Notes under the pieces: model-generated
The model's database searches: none
The model's input: the letters and a program-made list of their open reading frames with translations, nothing else
What the model was told of the DNA's origin: nothing
Made by a program: the position numbers and the translations under genes
NCBI GenBank assembly: GCA_010093485.1
Contig: MU001513.1
Coordinates: forward strand, 323,696-387,695
DNA: 64,000 nucleotides
Source of the DNA: Karstenula rhodostoma CBS 690.94
Lineage: Eukaryota; Ascomycota; Dothideomycetes; Pleosporales; Didymosphaeriaceae
Direction: 5' to 3'
Shown: piece by piece, positions 43,035-53,350 of the stretch
Layout of the letters: the number at the start of each line of letters is the position of its first letter
Numbering within the stretch: the stretch's first letter is position 1

Positions 43035-46000
43035 ATGCACTTCCAGCAGACCGAATCTGCCGGCCCCGGCGCCGAAGCCCAGAAGGACCAGCCCAAGACC
43101 TTCACCCAGAAGTCTTCGAGCCTGCCTTTTGGACAGGACCTCTCCCTCGAATCAATCAGCGGCCCCACGTACCTGACCGCTCAGGCGCTGGTCCAGCAGG
43201 TCGCCTATACGCTCTCCGACAAGATATTCGCATACTCGGCCGAGGGTTTCGACTTGGATGTGGCCATCAAGGCATGGCAAGAGAATGGCAACAAAAACGC
43301 ACTCGGCTACCAGACGGGTGTGCAATCCCTTGAGACGAGAAATGGTGCTGGTTCCATTGCTCTCGGATACATGTTCTCCAAGGATTTCGACCTGAAGAAG
43401 CGCCATATCCCCCAATCCATCGTTGCCTCCTCCGCAACTCTGCACTACCTGCGTCCTGCGCTTGACCAGCTGGCGCTCCTCTACTCGGTCGCGAACCCGC
43501 TTACCGCCCACATTGCCGCCGTCGACTACACTGCCAACTCCGCTGCCGGGCTCGTTAGCGACTACGTCTCTTCCCTGACCATCGCTGAGGATCTGGGTCT
43601 CGGTCTTGTGTGCAGCCCATCTGTCTTCGAGACCCAGCACATGTCCCTGTTCGCCACCCTCTTGTCAAGCATCATCCCTACCATCCACACCTACGACGGC
43701 ATTAGCGTTGGACGCGAGACTGCAAGATTGGTAGACACCTTGGACCAGAGCAGACTTTACAACAACTACCAGGCTGTCCTCAAGGCTGTTTCCGAGGTGG
43801 ACAAAAAGCACTCAGACAATGCGGGACGTGTTGTGCGTCTTTTGCAAGCCTTCAACGACGAGCTTGGTGAGGACTACCGCTTGTTCGACTACTACGGTCA
43901 CGAGGAGCCGGAAAGCGTACTGGTCGTTTTTGGTACCGTAGAGGCTTCTCTGACTGCGCAGGTCGCGAATGCACTTGCTAAGGATGGCGATAAGCTGGGT
44001 GTGATCAATGTCCGCGTCTACCGCCCCTTCGTTGAGGAGGCCTTCCTCGAAGTGCTCCCCAAGAGCACCAGGAACGTTGCAGTACTTGGTCAAGTCAAGG
44101 ACGAGGCCGCCGTCTTCGATCCCGCTGAGAGCTCCCGTCTCTATTCCGATGTCTTTGCGACTATCCAATTTGCATTCGATCGCGACGTTGAAGTCACCGA
44201 CATCAAGTACTCCCGCGAGCAGGTTTGGACTCCCAGCAACATTCTGGACGTGTTCCAGCAGACGTACGGCGAGAAGACGCAGTCGGAGCAGGTCCGCTCT
44301 TACGTCGACATCCTCAACACCGCGGACGTCAAGCAGTACACTTTTTGGGATTTGGATGAGTCTCCGGCCGCAACTGCTCCTATCGTGATCGGAAAGCTCT
44401 TCTCTTCCGACTCTGCTAAGAACGTCTTTGTGCGCGCTGGTCACGACAACCTTGTCCGTGGAGGCACTGTCCGCACGGATATTCGTAACGCTGACTACAC
44501 CATCGAGGCCCCCTACTCTGTGGAGCAGGCCGACGTCACCTTCGTTGGTGATGAGACTCTTCTGAAGGAGTTTGACATCCTGAACAGCGTCAAGGCCGAC
44601 AGTTCCATCATTGTGAAGCTGCCTGGCGTCAAAGACGAAGATACCGAGAAGAAACTTTCCCCTGCTCTACGCAAGGCTCTCGTGGGCAAAGATGTCGAAC
44701 TGTTCGTTCTCGATCCTACCCTCTCCGAGAGCGTTTCGCAAGATCCTTCCCTGGAAGTGTACCTCACCCAGCTGGCGTTCTTGAAGGTGGCGCGCGAAGA
44801 CCTCCTCACGTCTAGCCTCTCCAAATTGGCTGCTATCAACGGCAACCAGGAGACGCTTGAGAAGTTAGTGGGCGAACTTGAGACAGCTCTCCGCGAGATC
44901 GAGTGTCCCGTTTCTTGGTCTACTCTCGAGGAAGAAGTGGAACCTATTCAGCTTCCTTCCGATATCAACGTCAACAGCTTCTCTGCCTACGACCGCACCG
45001 AGACCGAGCCACCGACCTACCTTAGGGACTGGAAGGTCGCAGCCAAGGGTTTCGCTTTCAAGGAAGCCTTTGGAGTCGAGACCGCACTTCGCCCCGATTT
45101 GGGTGTCAAGACCCACGTTGTCACTGTTCAGGAACGCCGTCGTCTCACGCCCAGCACTTATGACCGTAACATCTTCCACATTGAGTTCGATCTCGGCACA
45201 TCTGGCCTTACCTACGCGATCGGTGAGGCGCTCGGCATCCACGCAGAAAACGACAAAATTGAGGTTGAGAACTTCATCAAGTGGTATGGCCTTAACCCGG
45301 ATGAGATCGTCGAAGTCCCATCTCGCGACGACCCAGATGTCCTGGTCAACCGCACCGTCTACCAGTCGCTCCTCCAGAACGTTGACATCTTCGGCCGGCC
45401 GCCCAAGCGTTTCTACGAAGCACTCGCGGAGTTCGCCGATGACGCCGACGAGAAGAGGAAGCTTCTCGCTGTCATCAGCCCCGAGGGTGCTACTGAGTTC
45501 AAGCGCCGCGCCGAGGTGGACACCATCACCTATGCCGACATCTTGCTCGAGTTCAAGTCAGCGCACCCTTCGTTCCACGACATTGTCCGCATTGTCAGCC
45601 CCATGAAGCGTCGCGAGTACTCCATTGCCTCCTCCCAGCACGTCACTCCCAACTCTGTCTCCCTCCTTATCGTCACCGTCAACTGGGTTGACCCTCATGG
45701 CCGCGATCGCTTCGGTCAGGCCACGCGCTTCCTCAACAGTCTCAAGCCCGGCACCCCCGTCACCGTCTCCGTCAAGCCCTCCGTCATGAAGCTCCCCGCA
45801 AAGACCACCGCTCCCCTCATCATGGCTGGTCTCGGAACCGGTCTCGCGCCCTTCCGCGCTTTCGTCCAGGAGCGCGCCTACCAGAAACAGCAAGGCCACG
45901 AGATCGGCGAAGTCCTTCTGTACATGGGCTCGCGCCATCAACGTGAAGAGTACCTCTACGGCGAGGAGTGGGAGGCGTACCAGGCCGCGGGCATCATCAC

Positions 46001-46295
46001 GCTGCTCGGCCGCGCGTTCTCGCGTGACCAGCCGGAGAAGATCTACATCCAAGACCGCATGCGCCAGAGTCTAGGCGACATCAGGCGCTCGTACCTCCGG
46101 GACGAGGGTAGCTTCTACCTCTGTGGCCCGACGTGGCCTGTGCCCGATGTTACGGAGGTGCTGCAGGAGGCGATGGAGGTGGAGCACCGCGCGAAGAGCG
46201 TGAGGAATGGAGAGGAGAAGCCGAAGAAGGTGGATAGCAGGAGGGAGATTGAGACGCTCAAGGATGAGGGGCGGTATGTGCTTGAGGTTTATTAA
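43035..46295 (+). CDS. MET10: Sulfite reductase [NADPH] flavoprotein alpha component
   Basis: Single uninterrupted frame of 1086 residues, close to the length of yeast Met10. The N-terminal half resembles pyruvate-ferredoxin oxidoreductase-like domains (TYLTAQALVQQVAYTLSDKIF, AYQTGVQSLETRNGAGSIALGY, VANPLTAHIAAVDYTANSAAGLVSDYV). The C-terminal third is a ferredoxin-NADP reductase-type module: VVTVQERRRLTPSTYDRNIFHIEF, the FAD-binding RREYSIASS at about residue 857, the NADPH-binding GLGTGLAPFRAF at about 931, GEVLLYMGSRHQREEYLY, and a C-terminal aromatic end (YVLEVY) expected to stack on FAD. In fungi this subunit passes electrons from NADPH to the sirohaem subunit (Met5), reducing sulfite to sulfide for cysteine and methionine. 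Many long frames overlapping it in other frames are shadows of its high coding bias. Confidence 0.97.
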   Translation: MHFQQTESAGPGAEAQKDQPKTFTQKSSSLPFGQDLSLESISGPTYLTAQALVQQVAYTLSDKIFAYSAEGFDLDVAIKAWQENGNKNALGYQTGVQSLETRNGAGSIALGYMFSKDFDLKKRHIPQSIVASSATLHYLRPALDQLALLYSVANPLTAHIAAVDYTANSAAGLVSDYVSSLTIAEDLGLGLVCSPSVFETQHMSLFATLLSSIIPTIHTYDGISVGRETARLVDTLDQSRLYNNYQAVLKAVSEVDKKHSDNAGRVVRLLQAFNDELGEDYRLFDYYGHEEPESVLVVFGTVEASLTAQVANALAKDGDKLGVINVRVYRPFVEEAFLEVLPKSTRNVAVLGQVKDEAAVFDPAESSRLYSDVFATIQFAFDRDVEVTDIKYSREQVWTPSNILDVFQQTYGEKTQSEQVRSYVDILNTADVKQYTFWDLDESPAATAPIVIGKLFSSDSAKNVFVRAGHDNLVRGGTVRTDIRNADYTIEAPYSVEQADVTFVGDETLLKEFDILNSVKADSSIIVKLPGVKDEDTEKKLSPALRKALVGKDVELFVLDPTLSESVSQDPSLEVYLTQLAFLKVAREDLLTSSLSKLAAINGNQETLEKLVGELETALREIECPVSWSTLEEEVEPIQLPSDINVNSFSAYDRTETEPPTYLRDWKVAAKGFAFKEAFGVETALRPDLGVKTHVVTVQERRRLTPSTYDRNIFHIEFDLGTSGLTYAIGEALGIHAENDKIEVENFIKWYGLNPDEIVEVPSRDDPDVLVNRTVYQSLLQNVDIFGRPPKRFYEALAEFADDADEKRKLLAVISPEGATEFKRRAEVDTITYADILLEFKSAHPSFHDIVRIVSPMKRREYSIASSQHVTPNSVSLLIVTVNWVDPHGRDRFGQATRFLNSLKPGTPVTVSVKPSVMKLPAKTTAPLIMAGLGTGLAPFRAFVQERAYQKQQGHEIGEVLLYMGSRHQREEYLYGEEWEAYQAAGIITLLGRAFSRDQPEKIYIQDRMRQSLGDIRRSYLRDEGSFYLCGPTWPVPDVTEVLQEAMEVEHRAKSVRNGEEKPKKVDSRREIETLKDEGRYVLEVY

Positions 46296-46619
46296 GTATA
46301 GTATGGTATGGCAAGCGTGGTGTTGGGGTATAGACGAATGAATTTGTGATATCTCAACTTGCTTTCTCTGTGTCGTGCTCTGGTTTATGGTTGTGGAAGC
46401 GTACTCGTACTTTGCTTCAATCTTCATTTGGAACAAAGTATATATTACAGAATACTGTTGCATGGACACCAAGCCCCTCCCCCAATAGTCGTGTACAGAA
46501 ACAAAACATACTCTACACGTATCGCACATCCCATTCCACGGCATCGCAACAAAAGACAAGGAAAAGACCCCGGCCCCACGAGCGCCTATGCTATCCACAA
46601 CCCATTCCTAGCCCAGCCC
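46296..46619. other. Intergenic region between convergent genes
   Basis: Shared 3' flank of MET10 and the Roadblock gene. No gene is supported. Confidence 0.5.
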
Positions 46620-47298
46620 TCATGAGAATCCCGCACCATCCGGCATAACGAAACCTTTGGCATCGAAATCCTTCCGCAAATACTCAGTCAAGGCGTCAAT
46701 CTTCTTCCGCTGAATGTGCAACGCGCCACCCTTCACATCCTTTTCCCGGGTACTCATGGTGCTCAGCACACTCGCCGCCTTCCCGCTCCCCACAACCGCG
46801 TCGGCGCCATCGTCTCCTCCATCTGGCGGATACCGCGCCTCGCCGCGCGCCTCGGGCGTGATCTTGAACACCGCTTTCCTGCTTGGGGGGACGCCGCCGA
46901 CGAGGACCAGGAGGAGGGAGGGCTGGATTGCGCGGGCGATGATGTTGTTGTTTGCGGTCTCGATGGTGACGGTTTCGAGCTGGGGAGGGGAGGAGTCCGT
47001 AGCGGGGGAGGGCAGCTTGGCGGCGTGGTCTTTCCAGGCCATGGAGATGAGGGCGGCTTGGTCGCGGAGGTCGCGGATGTCGATGGGGGTGGTGTAGGCC
47101 ATGAGGGTGCCGTTGGGGGACATTACGCTGGGAGGTCATGTGAGTGGGTGCATGCGGGGCGTGGGCGGGGAAGAAGAGTGGTGGGTGGGTAGAAGGTACT
47201 GACAAGAGGCGGGGGTAGAGGTTGGGATGCGTGTTCTTGTTCAGCAGCTCGCTGAGCTTGAGGGCGTTGAGCATGGCGACGGGTGGAGACTTTGGCAT
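46620..47298 (-). CDS. Roadblock/LC7-domain protein, LAMTOR2/EGO-complex-like
   Basis: Two exons, 47298..47204 and 47127..46620, joined by a 76-nt intron (GTCAGT donor), give 200 residues. The start could be the Met at 47298 (MPKSPPVAM) or the second Met at 47274 (MLNALKLSELLNKN), which aligns better with the start of LAMTOR2-type proteins. Residues 9-125 follow the Roadblock pattern: an N-terminal helix, LFVMSPNGTLMAYTTP (strand pair), RDQAALISMAWKDHA (long helix), then VTIETANNNIIARAIQPSLLLVLVGG (central strands). A low-complexity Gly/Asp loop follows, then a C-terminal helix KKIDALTEYLRKDF. By family knowledge such proteins scaffold Rag GTPases on the vacuole membrane for TORC1 signalling. 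The identity as LAMTOR2 rather than another Roadblock member is inference. Confidence 0.72.
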
Positions 47299-48112
47299 GT
47301 TAGTCTACGCTGGGAGGTGAGGTGACTGTTGGGTTCGAAGAGGAAAAAAACTTGGAACAAGTGATGACAAAGAAAGGGATCGTTTGAAAAAGAAAAGAAA
47401 GCAAGCTGGAGTGCAGTGTGCAGCATACTGCAGTCAGTTGACTGGTGCCCTGCAGCCTCGGGCATGTGAATACCTACCTAAATCGTCTTGATTTCACCCC
47501 TCGACTTTTATCTCGGTGCGCTGAGGTCCCGCCACGTCGAAGACACGTAGACGGGCCTTGTTGCTAAATGAGTGGTCCTCAGCGAGAAGAGAGCATAGCA
47601 GAGGCAAAGGAGAGAAAGTTGCGTGTGTAAAGAGCGTATACTGATACTGACTGCAGTATGATGTTGCGATTAGAACGACGCCATGGCCGCGGCGCTATGG
47701 AGGACAGGGATCAGCTCGGGCCGTATCACGTGGACAGCCGCGCCCTGGCGCTGGAGGAAGGAACAACTCATGGGAGCGCAGGAAGGAACATCCATGGGCC
47801 ATTACCGTATCGTTCCTGGTTCGCGACGCGGAACAACTGCTGTTTGTGCTGCAGACGCAGAAGACGGTGACGATGAATAGCAAAGAGTGATAGCTCGTCG
47901 CGTAGAGCTCCCCACATCGGATCGGCGAGGGGCAGCGGCATCTTCAAATCGACGTCACCACCAGATAAAACTCAATTGCTCAGCCCTCCACCACATTGCC
48001 GTTCATGCTCTTGTTTCGACGCACACTAGCACGCCCACCATCCCCAAGCCCATTCACCGCCCGCGCTTCCAAGTACACCCCTCCGAGCACCTTCCTCCGA
48101 GCTCTAGCAACC
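47299..48112. other. Divergent intergenic region, Roadblock gene and GLO1
   Basis: Contains both promoters. Short frames here have no supportable product. Confidence 0.5.
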
Positions 48113-49174
48113 ATGGCGACCGATCCGACGCGCTACAAGCTGAACCACTCCATGTAAGAACACCTCGATGCGCGTCGCATGCCATTCGTTAACAGCACAG
48201 GCTCCGGGTCAAGGATCCCAAGCGATCGGTCGAGTTCTACGAGTTCCTGGGCATGAAGCTCATCCAGAAGCTACCCAACCCCGACGCGAAGTTCGACCTA
48301 TATTTCCTAGCATACGACAGCCCGAAAGCTGTGTCGCACGCGAACCAATGGACCGACCGCGAGGGTATCGTCGAGCTGACCCACAACTACGGCACCGAGG
48401 ATGACCCGAACTACAAGATCGCGAACGGTAACCAGGAACCTCACCGCGGCTTTGGTCACCTCTGTATCTCGGTCGACAACCTGCAAGCTGCGTGCCAGCG
48501 CATCGAGGATGGAGGCTACAAGTTCCAGAAGAAGTTGACAGACGGGAGGATGCGCCACATCGCCTTCGTCCTGGACCCGGACGGCTACTGGGTCGAGGTT
48601 ATTGGACAGAAGCAGCTGGAGCAGACAGAGAACGAGAAGGAGACGGACGTAGGCACATACCGTATGAACCACACCATGATCCGTGTCAAGGACGCGGAGA
48701 AGTCCCTTGCCTTCTACAAAGACATCATGGGCATGCAGCTCAAGCGCACGTCGGAGAACGAGAAAAATGGCTTCAACCTGTACTTCCTCGGATATGGCGC
48801 ACCGGCAAACGACTCGGCGCCAGAGGGTGTCAGTGCGACGGCCGACCATGAGGGTCTGCTCGAGCTGACGTGGAACTACGGCACTGAGAAGGACGCCAAC
48901 TTCAAATATCACAACGGCAACGACGAGCCGCAAGGCTTTGGCCACATTTGCGTTTCGGTCGACGATCTGGATGCAGCATGCGCACGGTTCGAGGAGAAGG
49001 GTGTCAACTGGAAGAAGAGGCTGACGGATGGCCGCATGAAGAACATTGCGTTTGTGCTGGGTACGTTATCATGTCGAACATAGTGACAGGGTACTGACGC
49101 TGTTCCCAGATCCTGATGGTTACTGGATCGAAGTTGTGCAGAATGAAAAGTTGAAGCAGCGATCCAATTGGTAA
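48113..49174 (+). CDS. GLO1: Glyoxalase I (lactoylglutathione lyase), two-domain
   Basis: Three exons 48113..48153, 48201..49060 and 49110..49174 give 321 residues. The protein is a tandem duplication of the glyoxalase fold. The first half has HSMLRVKDPKRSVEFYEFLGMKL, ELTHNYGTEDD, GFGHLCISVDN and AFVLDPDGYWVEVI. The second half repeats each motif: HTMIRVKDAEKSLAFYKDIMGMQL, ELTWNYGTEKD, GFGHICVSVDD and AFVLDPDGYWIEVV. The His and Glu metal ligands expected in each half are present, so both active sites may be functional, as in yeast Glo1. It converts the methylglyoxal-glutathione hemithioacetal to S-lactoylglutathione in the cytosol. The last intron splits the final DPDGYWIEV motif. Length matches fungal two-domain enzymes. 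Confidence 0.97.
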
Positions 49175-49728
49175 GGTAACAGCGTACGGAGCCGTCGCAA
49201 GCCCCAGATAGCGCAATCAACGCCAACGAAACTTGGCCACATCTTCACCACAATACACGAGAAGTGCGTAGGTGGCAGACAGGACTTAGGACGGTATACA
49301 TAACGCAAACTCCTTCAACACCCAGGCCGTCTACAACAACGCATTGCATTGCATTCTTCAAGTTTCACGTGTCGCCGGCTTCGCCCACACTTCGCAATCT
49401 TAGCAAACGCATAACATCGACAAACTAACAGCAGATACCCCTCTCACCTCCTCTCCGTGCCATTTGACAAGTGCAGTGGCGTAATCCGTGGGGTTTGCGG
49501 GGGCGGGGTAGCTCCCTTTGCCGCATCCAGCAAGCGGCCCTATACAAAGCGCAGTAGCTGATGAAGCGCATATGCATTCCGGCCGACTGCGGACCTGCTG
49601 CCGGATGCGTGTCTAATCGACGTGTCCAACCCCAAAGCGTGGTACTATGTCTCTCGTCACCTTCTCTTGACATTGACAGTGACACTTCGAACCCCGCCCT
49701 CCTTTTTGCTTCAGCATTTGCCTTCAGC
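49175..49728. other. Intergenic region, 3-PGDH promoter
   Basis: No gene is supported. The frame open from 49561 lacks conserved sequence until the Met at 49729. Confidence 0.5.
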
Positions 49729-51656
49729 ATGGCCATCGAGACGTACAACACGCGTCCCAAGATTCTTATCCCGGAGAAGGTCTCGCCGGATGGTCTGGCG
49801 CTACTGAAGGAGAGCTTCGATGTAGATGAGAAGAAGGGACTCAGCGCAGAGCAGCTGAAAGAGATTATTGGACAGTATGAAGCGCTGATTGTGAGGAGCG
49901 AGACGAAAGTTACAGCAGAGCTGCTGGGGGCTGCGAAGAAGCTGAAGGTTGTAGCGAGGGCTGGCGTCGGTGTTGATAATGTCGATGTCAAGACTGCGAC
50001 CTCTTTGGGCATTATTGTCGTGAATTCGCCGAGTGGGAATATCAATGCTGCTGCTGAACATACTATTGCGCGTGAGTACGGTCTGATGTGGGACCTAGGA
50101 TGTGGGACCTAGGATGTACTCAGTGTACTGACAGAGTTTAGTCTTGATGGCTGTGGCTCGGAACGTTGCAGATGCGAGTCAGAGTATCAAGGCTGGGAAA
50201 TGGGAACGAAGCCGCCTGACGGGCATTGAAGCAAAGGGCAAGACGCTAGCGATTGTTGGCCTGGGGAAGGGTAAGCATGATAGAAAGATGAGCATGAGTA
50301 CAAATCTCCCTAACAATTGTAGTTGGTCTCACCGTGGCCAGAATCGCCAGTGGCTTCGGTATGCGGTTGATCGCTTACGACCCATACGCAAATGAGAATC
50401 TGGCGGCAGCAGCATCTGTAACTTTACTACCCAACCTGGCCGACCTCCTCACTCAAGCTGATTTCCTGACTCTTCACACCCCACTGATTGCGTCGACGAA
50501 GGGCATGATCTCCAGTGCTGAGCTAGCCACGATGAAGCCTACAGCACGAATTTTGAACGTTGCAAGAGGAGGAATGATCGACGAAGACGCCCTCGTGGAA
50601 GCCCTAGACGCTGGCACGATTGCTGGCGCAGGAATTGATGTCTTTACATCTGAGCCCCCCGAAACTGAATCGTCAGCAGGCCGCTTAATTGCCCACCCAA
50701 AGGTCGTTGCAACGCCACATCTCGGAGCCAGTACGAAGGAAGCCCAAGAAAACGTCTCCATCGACGTTTGCGAGCAAGTCGTCTCCATTCTCTCCGGCGA
50801 GCTTCCCCGCTCCGCCGTCAACGCACCCATCATCCTCCCAGAAGAGTACCGCACCCTCCAGCCCTTTGTCACGCTTCTCGAAAAGATGGGCTCCCTCTAC
50901 ACGCAGCACTACTCCAGCAAAGTAAACGCCGCAAGCTTTCGCACCACATTCGACATCACCTACGAGGGCGCCCTCGCCGAGCTCAACACTACCAAGCCCC
51001 TTTTTGCCGCCCTGGTAAAGGGGTTGCTCTCCCCCATTAGCGAGACACTAAACATCAACATCGTGAACGCAGAGCTAGTGGCCAAGGAACGTGGCATCCT
51101 CATCAACGAGCAGCGCAGCCGCGAGAATGTCGAAGGCAAGCCGTATTCGAGCTTCATCACGCTGCGGGCGCGAGCAAGCCGCTCTTCGTCGCAGGCCCGC
51201 CAGGGACGCTCTGCCAGCCCCCTCTCCACGCGCATCCCGCAGACCCAGCCGCCCTCTACCGGCCAGGCACAGCTCAACCCCAGCTCCCAGCCTGCACCCA
51301 AAGAAACCTCAGAGCAAGTCATCCAGGGCTTCGTCTCGGGCAACAAGCCCTTCATCTCGCGCCTCGACCGCTTCAGCGGCGAGTTCGTGCCCCAGGGCAC
51401 GCTGCTCATCTGCCGCAACTTCGACTCTGTGGGCAAGATCGGGTATGTGGGAAACTTGCTGGGAAAGGCTGGTGTGAATATCAAGTTTATGAACGTGGCG
51501 CCGCTGCACGATGCGGATGAGGGGGGCGAGGCGGAGGGGCTGGGGAGTAAGGAGGCGCTGATGATTCTTGGGGTGGAGGGGGAGGTTACGGAGAGTGTGA
51601 GGAGGGGGTTGATTAGTGAGGAGGGGGCGTTGGAGGCGAGTTTGGTGGTGTTGTAG
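49729..51656 (+). CDS. D-3-phosphoglycerate dehydrogenase, long type
   Basis: Three exons 49729..50071, 50142..50270 and 50323..51656 give 601 residues. MAIETYNTRPKILIPEKVSPDG at 49729 is the family start. The N-terminal part has YEALIVRSETKVTAELL and LKVVARAGVGVDNVDV. The NAD-binding GLGKVG spans the second intron. Catalytic-site motifs NVARGGMIDEDAL, AGIDVFTSEPP and ATPHLGAST (catalytic His) follow. After residue about 310 comes the ASB-type regulatory domain (FAALVKGLLSPISETLNINIVNAELVAKERGI), then a Ser/Gln/Pro-rich insert of about 45 residues, then an ACT-like C terminus (GTLLICRNFDSVGKIGYVGNLLGKAGVNI) as expected for serine feedback. It catalyses the first step of serine synthesis. The layout matches the long bacterial/plant/animal type. 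Intron 1 contains a tandem duplicate of ATGTGGGACCTAGG. Confidence 0.94.
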
Positions 51657-51954
51657 GATGCGTTGGATGATGGAGGAAGCCGTAGTATGGGGTTGAGGTT
51701 GGGTTAGTAGCGTTCAACATCTCTACGGTGGCGGACTTTTGTCTACAGTTTATGCTCCACGTCTACTTCATGGTCATCGTGCAGGGTCAGCGTAAAGTCG
51801 AGGCAAAGTGGGTATTACATTCTTCGAAAGCTGGTATAGAACAGTGGCTAAAGGCGGACAATACTATATACTCCCGTGTTCATCCTTGGGCGTGGGTCAG
51901 ACATCAGAGCTCAGATGGGCCCATCAGGACCGCCCGCCCGTCCAACCCCCCTCC
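51657..51954. other. Intergenic region between convergent genes
   Basis: 3' flanks of 3-PGDH and FMP52; no gene is supported. Confidence 0.45.
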
Positions 51955-52710
51955 TCACTCCCTCCCCAACTTCTCAATCTCCCCCTGCCCAATCTCCCAC
52001 ACCCCCGCCTCCCTCTCCCCCTGCACACACTTCAACCCCGCCACCACCGCCGCCTTCCCAATATGCTCCGCCTCATTAACCCAAAAATCCGTCAGCCTCG
52101 GACTAATCTTCCGCATCCACCCAGCCAGACTCCTAACCGCCGCCTCAGCAGGTCTCGACTCCTCCCTCGCGCCCTGAATCAGGCCCGGCCGGAGTATAAC
52201 CGTGTGCTTGAAGCCCAGTGCCTTGACCTTCTCCTCCAGCTCCCCTTTCATCTGCGCATACGCCATCATGCTCGCGGCATTCGCGCCGCCGCTCGAGATG
52301 AGCACGTAGCACTCGACGCCGGCGTCCTTTGCGGCCTGCGCCAGCGAGACGTTGAGGTCGACGTCGATTTTGCGCTGCGCGGCGACGCTGCCGGCGGCGC
52401 CGCGCGTGGTGCCTAGGCCGCTGAAGAAGATGCTGGGAAGCGGCTGTTTGGGGAATGCCGCGGGCCAGTCGGAGGGGGTGGTGCTGGGGATGTGGGAGAG
52501 TTTGGGGGAGGCGGTCGGGTTGGGGGGTGCGCGGCGGGCGTAGGCGGAGACGGAGGCGATGGAGGGGTGCGCGAGGAGCGTGGAGAGGATGTGCGAGCCC
52601 TGAGGTGCGTAAGGGTTAGTTAGAGGGGCGCTGCTGGTGCGGCGCATCTATAGATCGCGGGAGAGACGTACGACGAGGCCGGTGGTGCCGGCGAGGGCGA
52701 CGGTCGTCAT
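51955..52710 (-). CDS. FMP52: FMP52-like mitochondrial NAD(P)-binding protein
   Basis: Two exons, 52710..52672 and 52599..51955, with a 72-nt GTACGT/CAG intron, give 227 residues. Exon 1 encodes MTTVALAGTTGLV, and the join completes the dinucleotide-binding GTTGLVGSHIL. Further motifs are IFFSGLGTTRGAAGS (strand 4 region), YVLISSGGANAAS, YAQMKGELEEKVKALGF (YxxxK-like Tyr and Lys) and HTVILRPGLIQGAREESRP. This is the HTATIP2/Fmp52 branch of extended SDR proteins. Yeast Fmp52 is a mitochondrial outer-membrane protein of unknown activity, and there is no classic presequence here, in agreement. Length is normal for the family. Confidence 0.9.
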
Positions 52711-53350
52711 GACTGTAGGTGGTGCGTTGGGCGGATCAGAGTCTCGCGGTACTACTGTATTGGCTTGTGCAGATGTGGGTTTGGTTTGGTGCGAAAGGCG
52801 ATCGAGAGTGTGGATGTTGGTTATGCGCCTGGTGAGGGTCGTCCGGTCCGCGTATTCGTCATGGGTGATCCCCGACGCGGCGGCGATAGCAAAGAGAAAA
52901 GCCGAGGAAGCCTCGGCAGGCTGCGGTCGTGCGAACTACATGGCTAGAGGTTACTAAACACACTGTTCGACGGGAATTGCGCCGAAGATGAAGACGGGGG
53001 TAAGATGCAGCTCCATCAAGTGATGCAAGAGGCACCGTCAGCGAGCATGGTCGACAGCCAATCACCGACGGCATGCACTACCTTGCACTTCTTTGAACAC
53101 ATTAATATCCTTTCACTCCATGACTCAGTGCAGTTCAATGCAGCACCCGGAGAAAACGTCAACATGCCAGCTGCGTGCGCCAGTGGTTGCTTGGTTCATT
53201 GTCATGATAAAGCAGAGCGATCAACCTACGCCATGCTCGACGATAAGCTGAGTGGTCTCGATGACAATATTTCCTAAGCAAAGAGATACCTATGGTGGTA
53301 GTCATCGTTGTCCGCGGGCTTCCCTGGCATGTCTCTCTTTCATAGTGACT
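52711..53350. other. Intergenic region
   Basis: FMP52 promoter and the 3' flank of the PD-(D/E)XK-like gene. No gene is supported. Confidence 0.45.

Noticed and set aside
43152..46052. Long frames opposite and within MET10 (43152-43640, 43812-44444, 44878-45606, 45558-46052)
   Set aside because: They are shadows of strongly biased coding sequence and show no family motifs.
49561..49728. N-terminal extension of 3-PGDH from an upstream ATG
   Set aside because: The extra 56 residues are not family-like and contain several Cys and Pro runs; the conserved start is at 49729.
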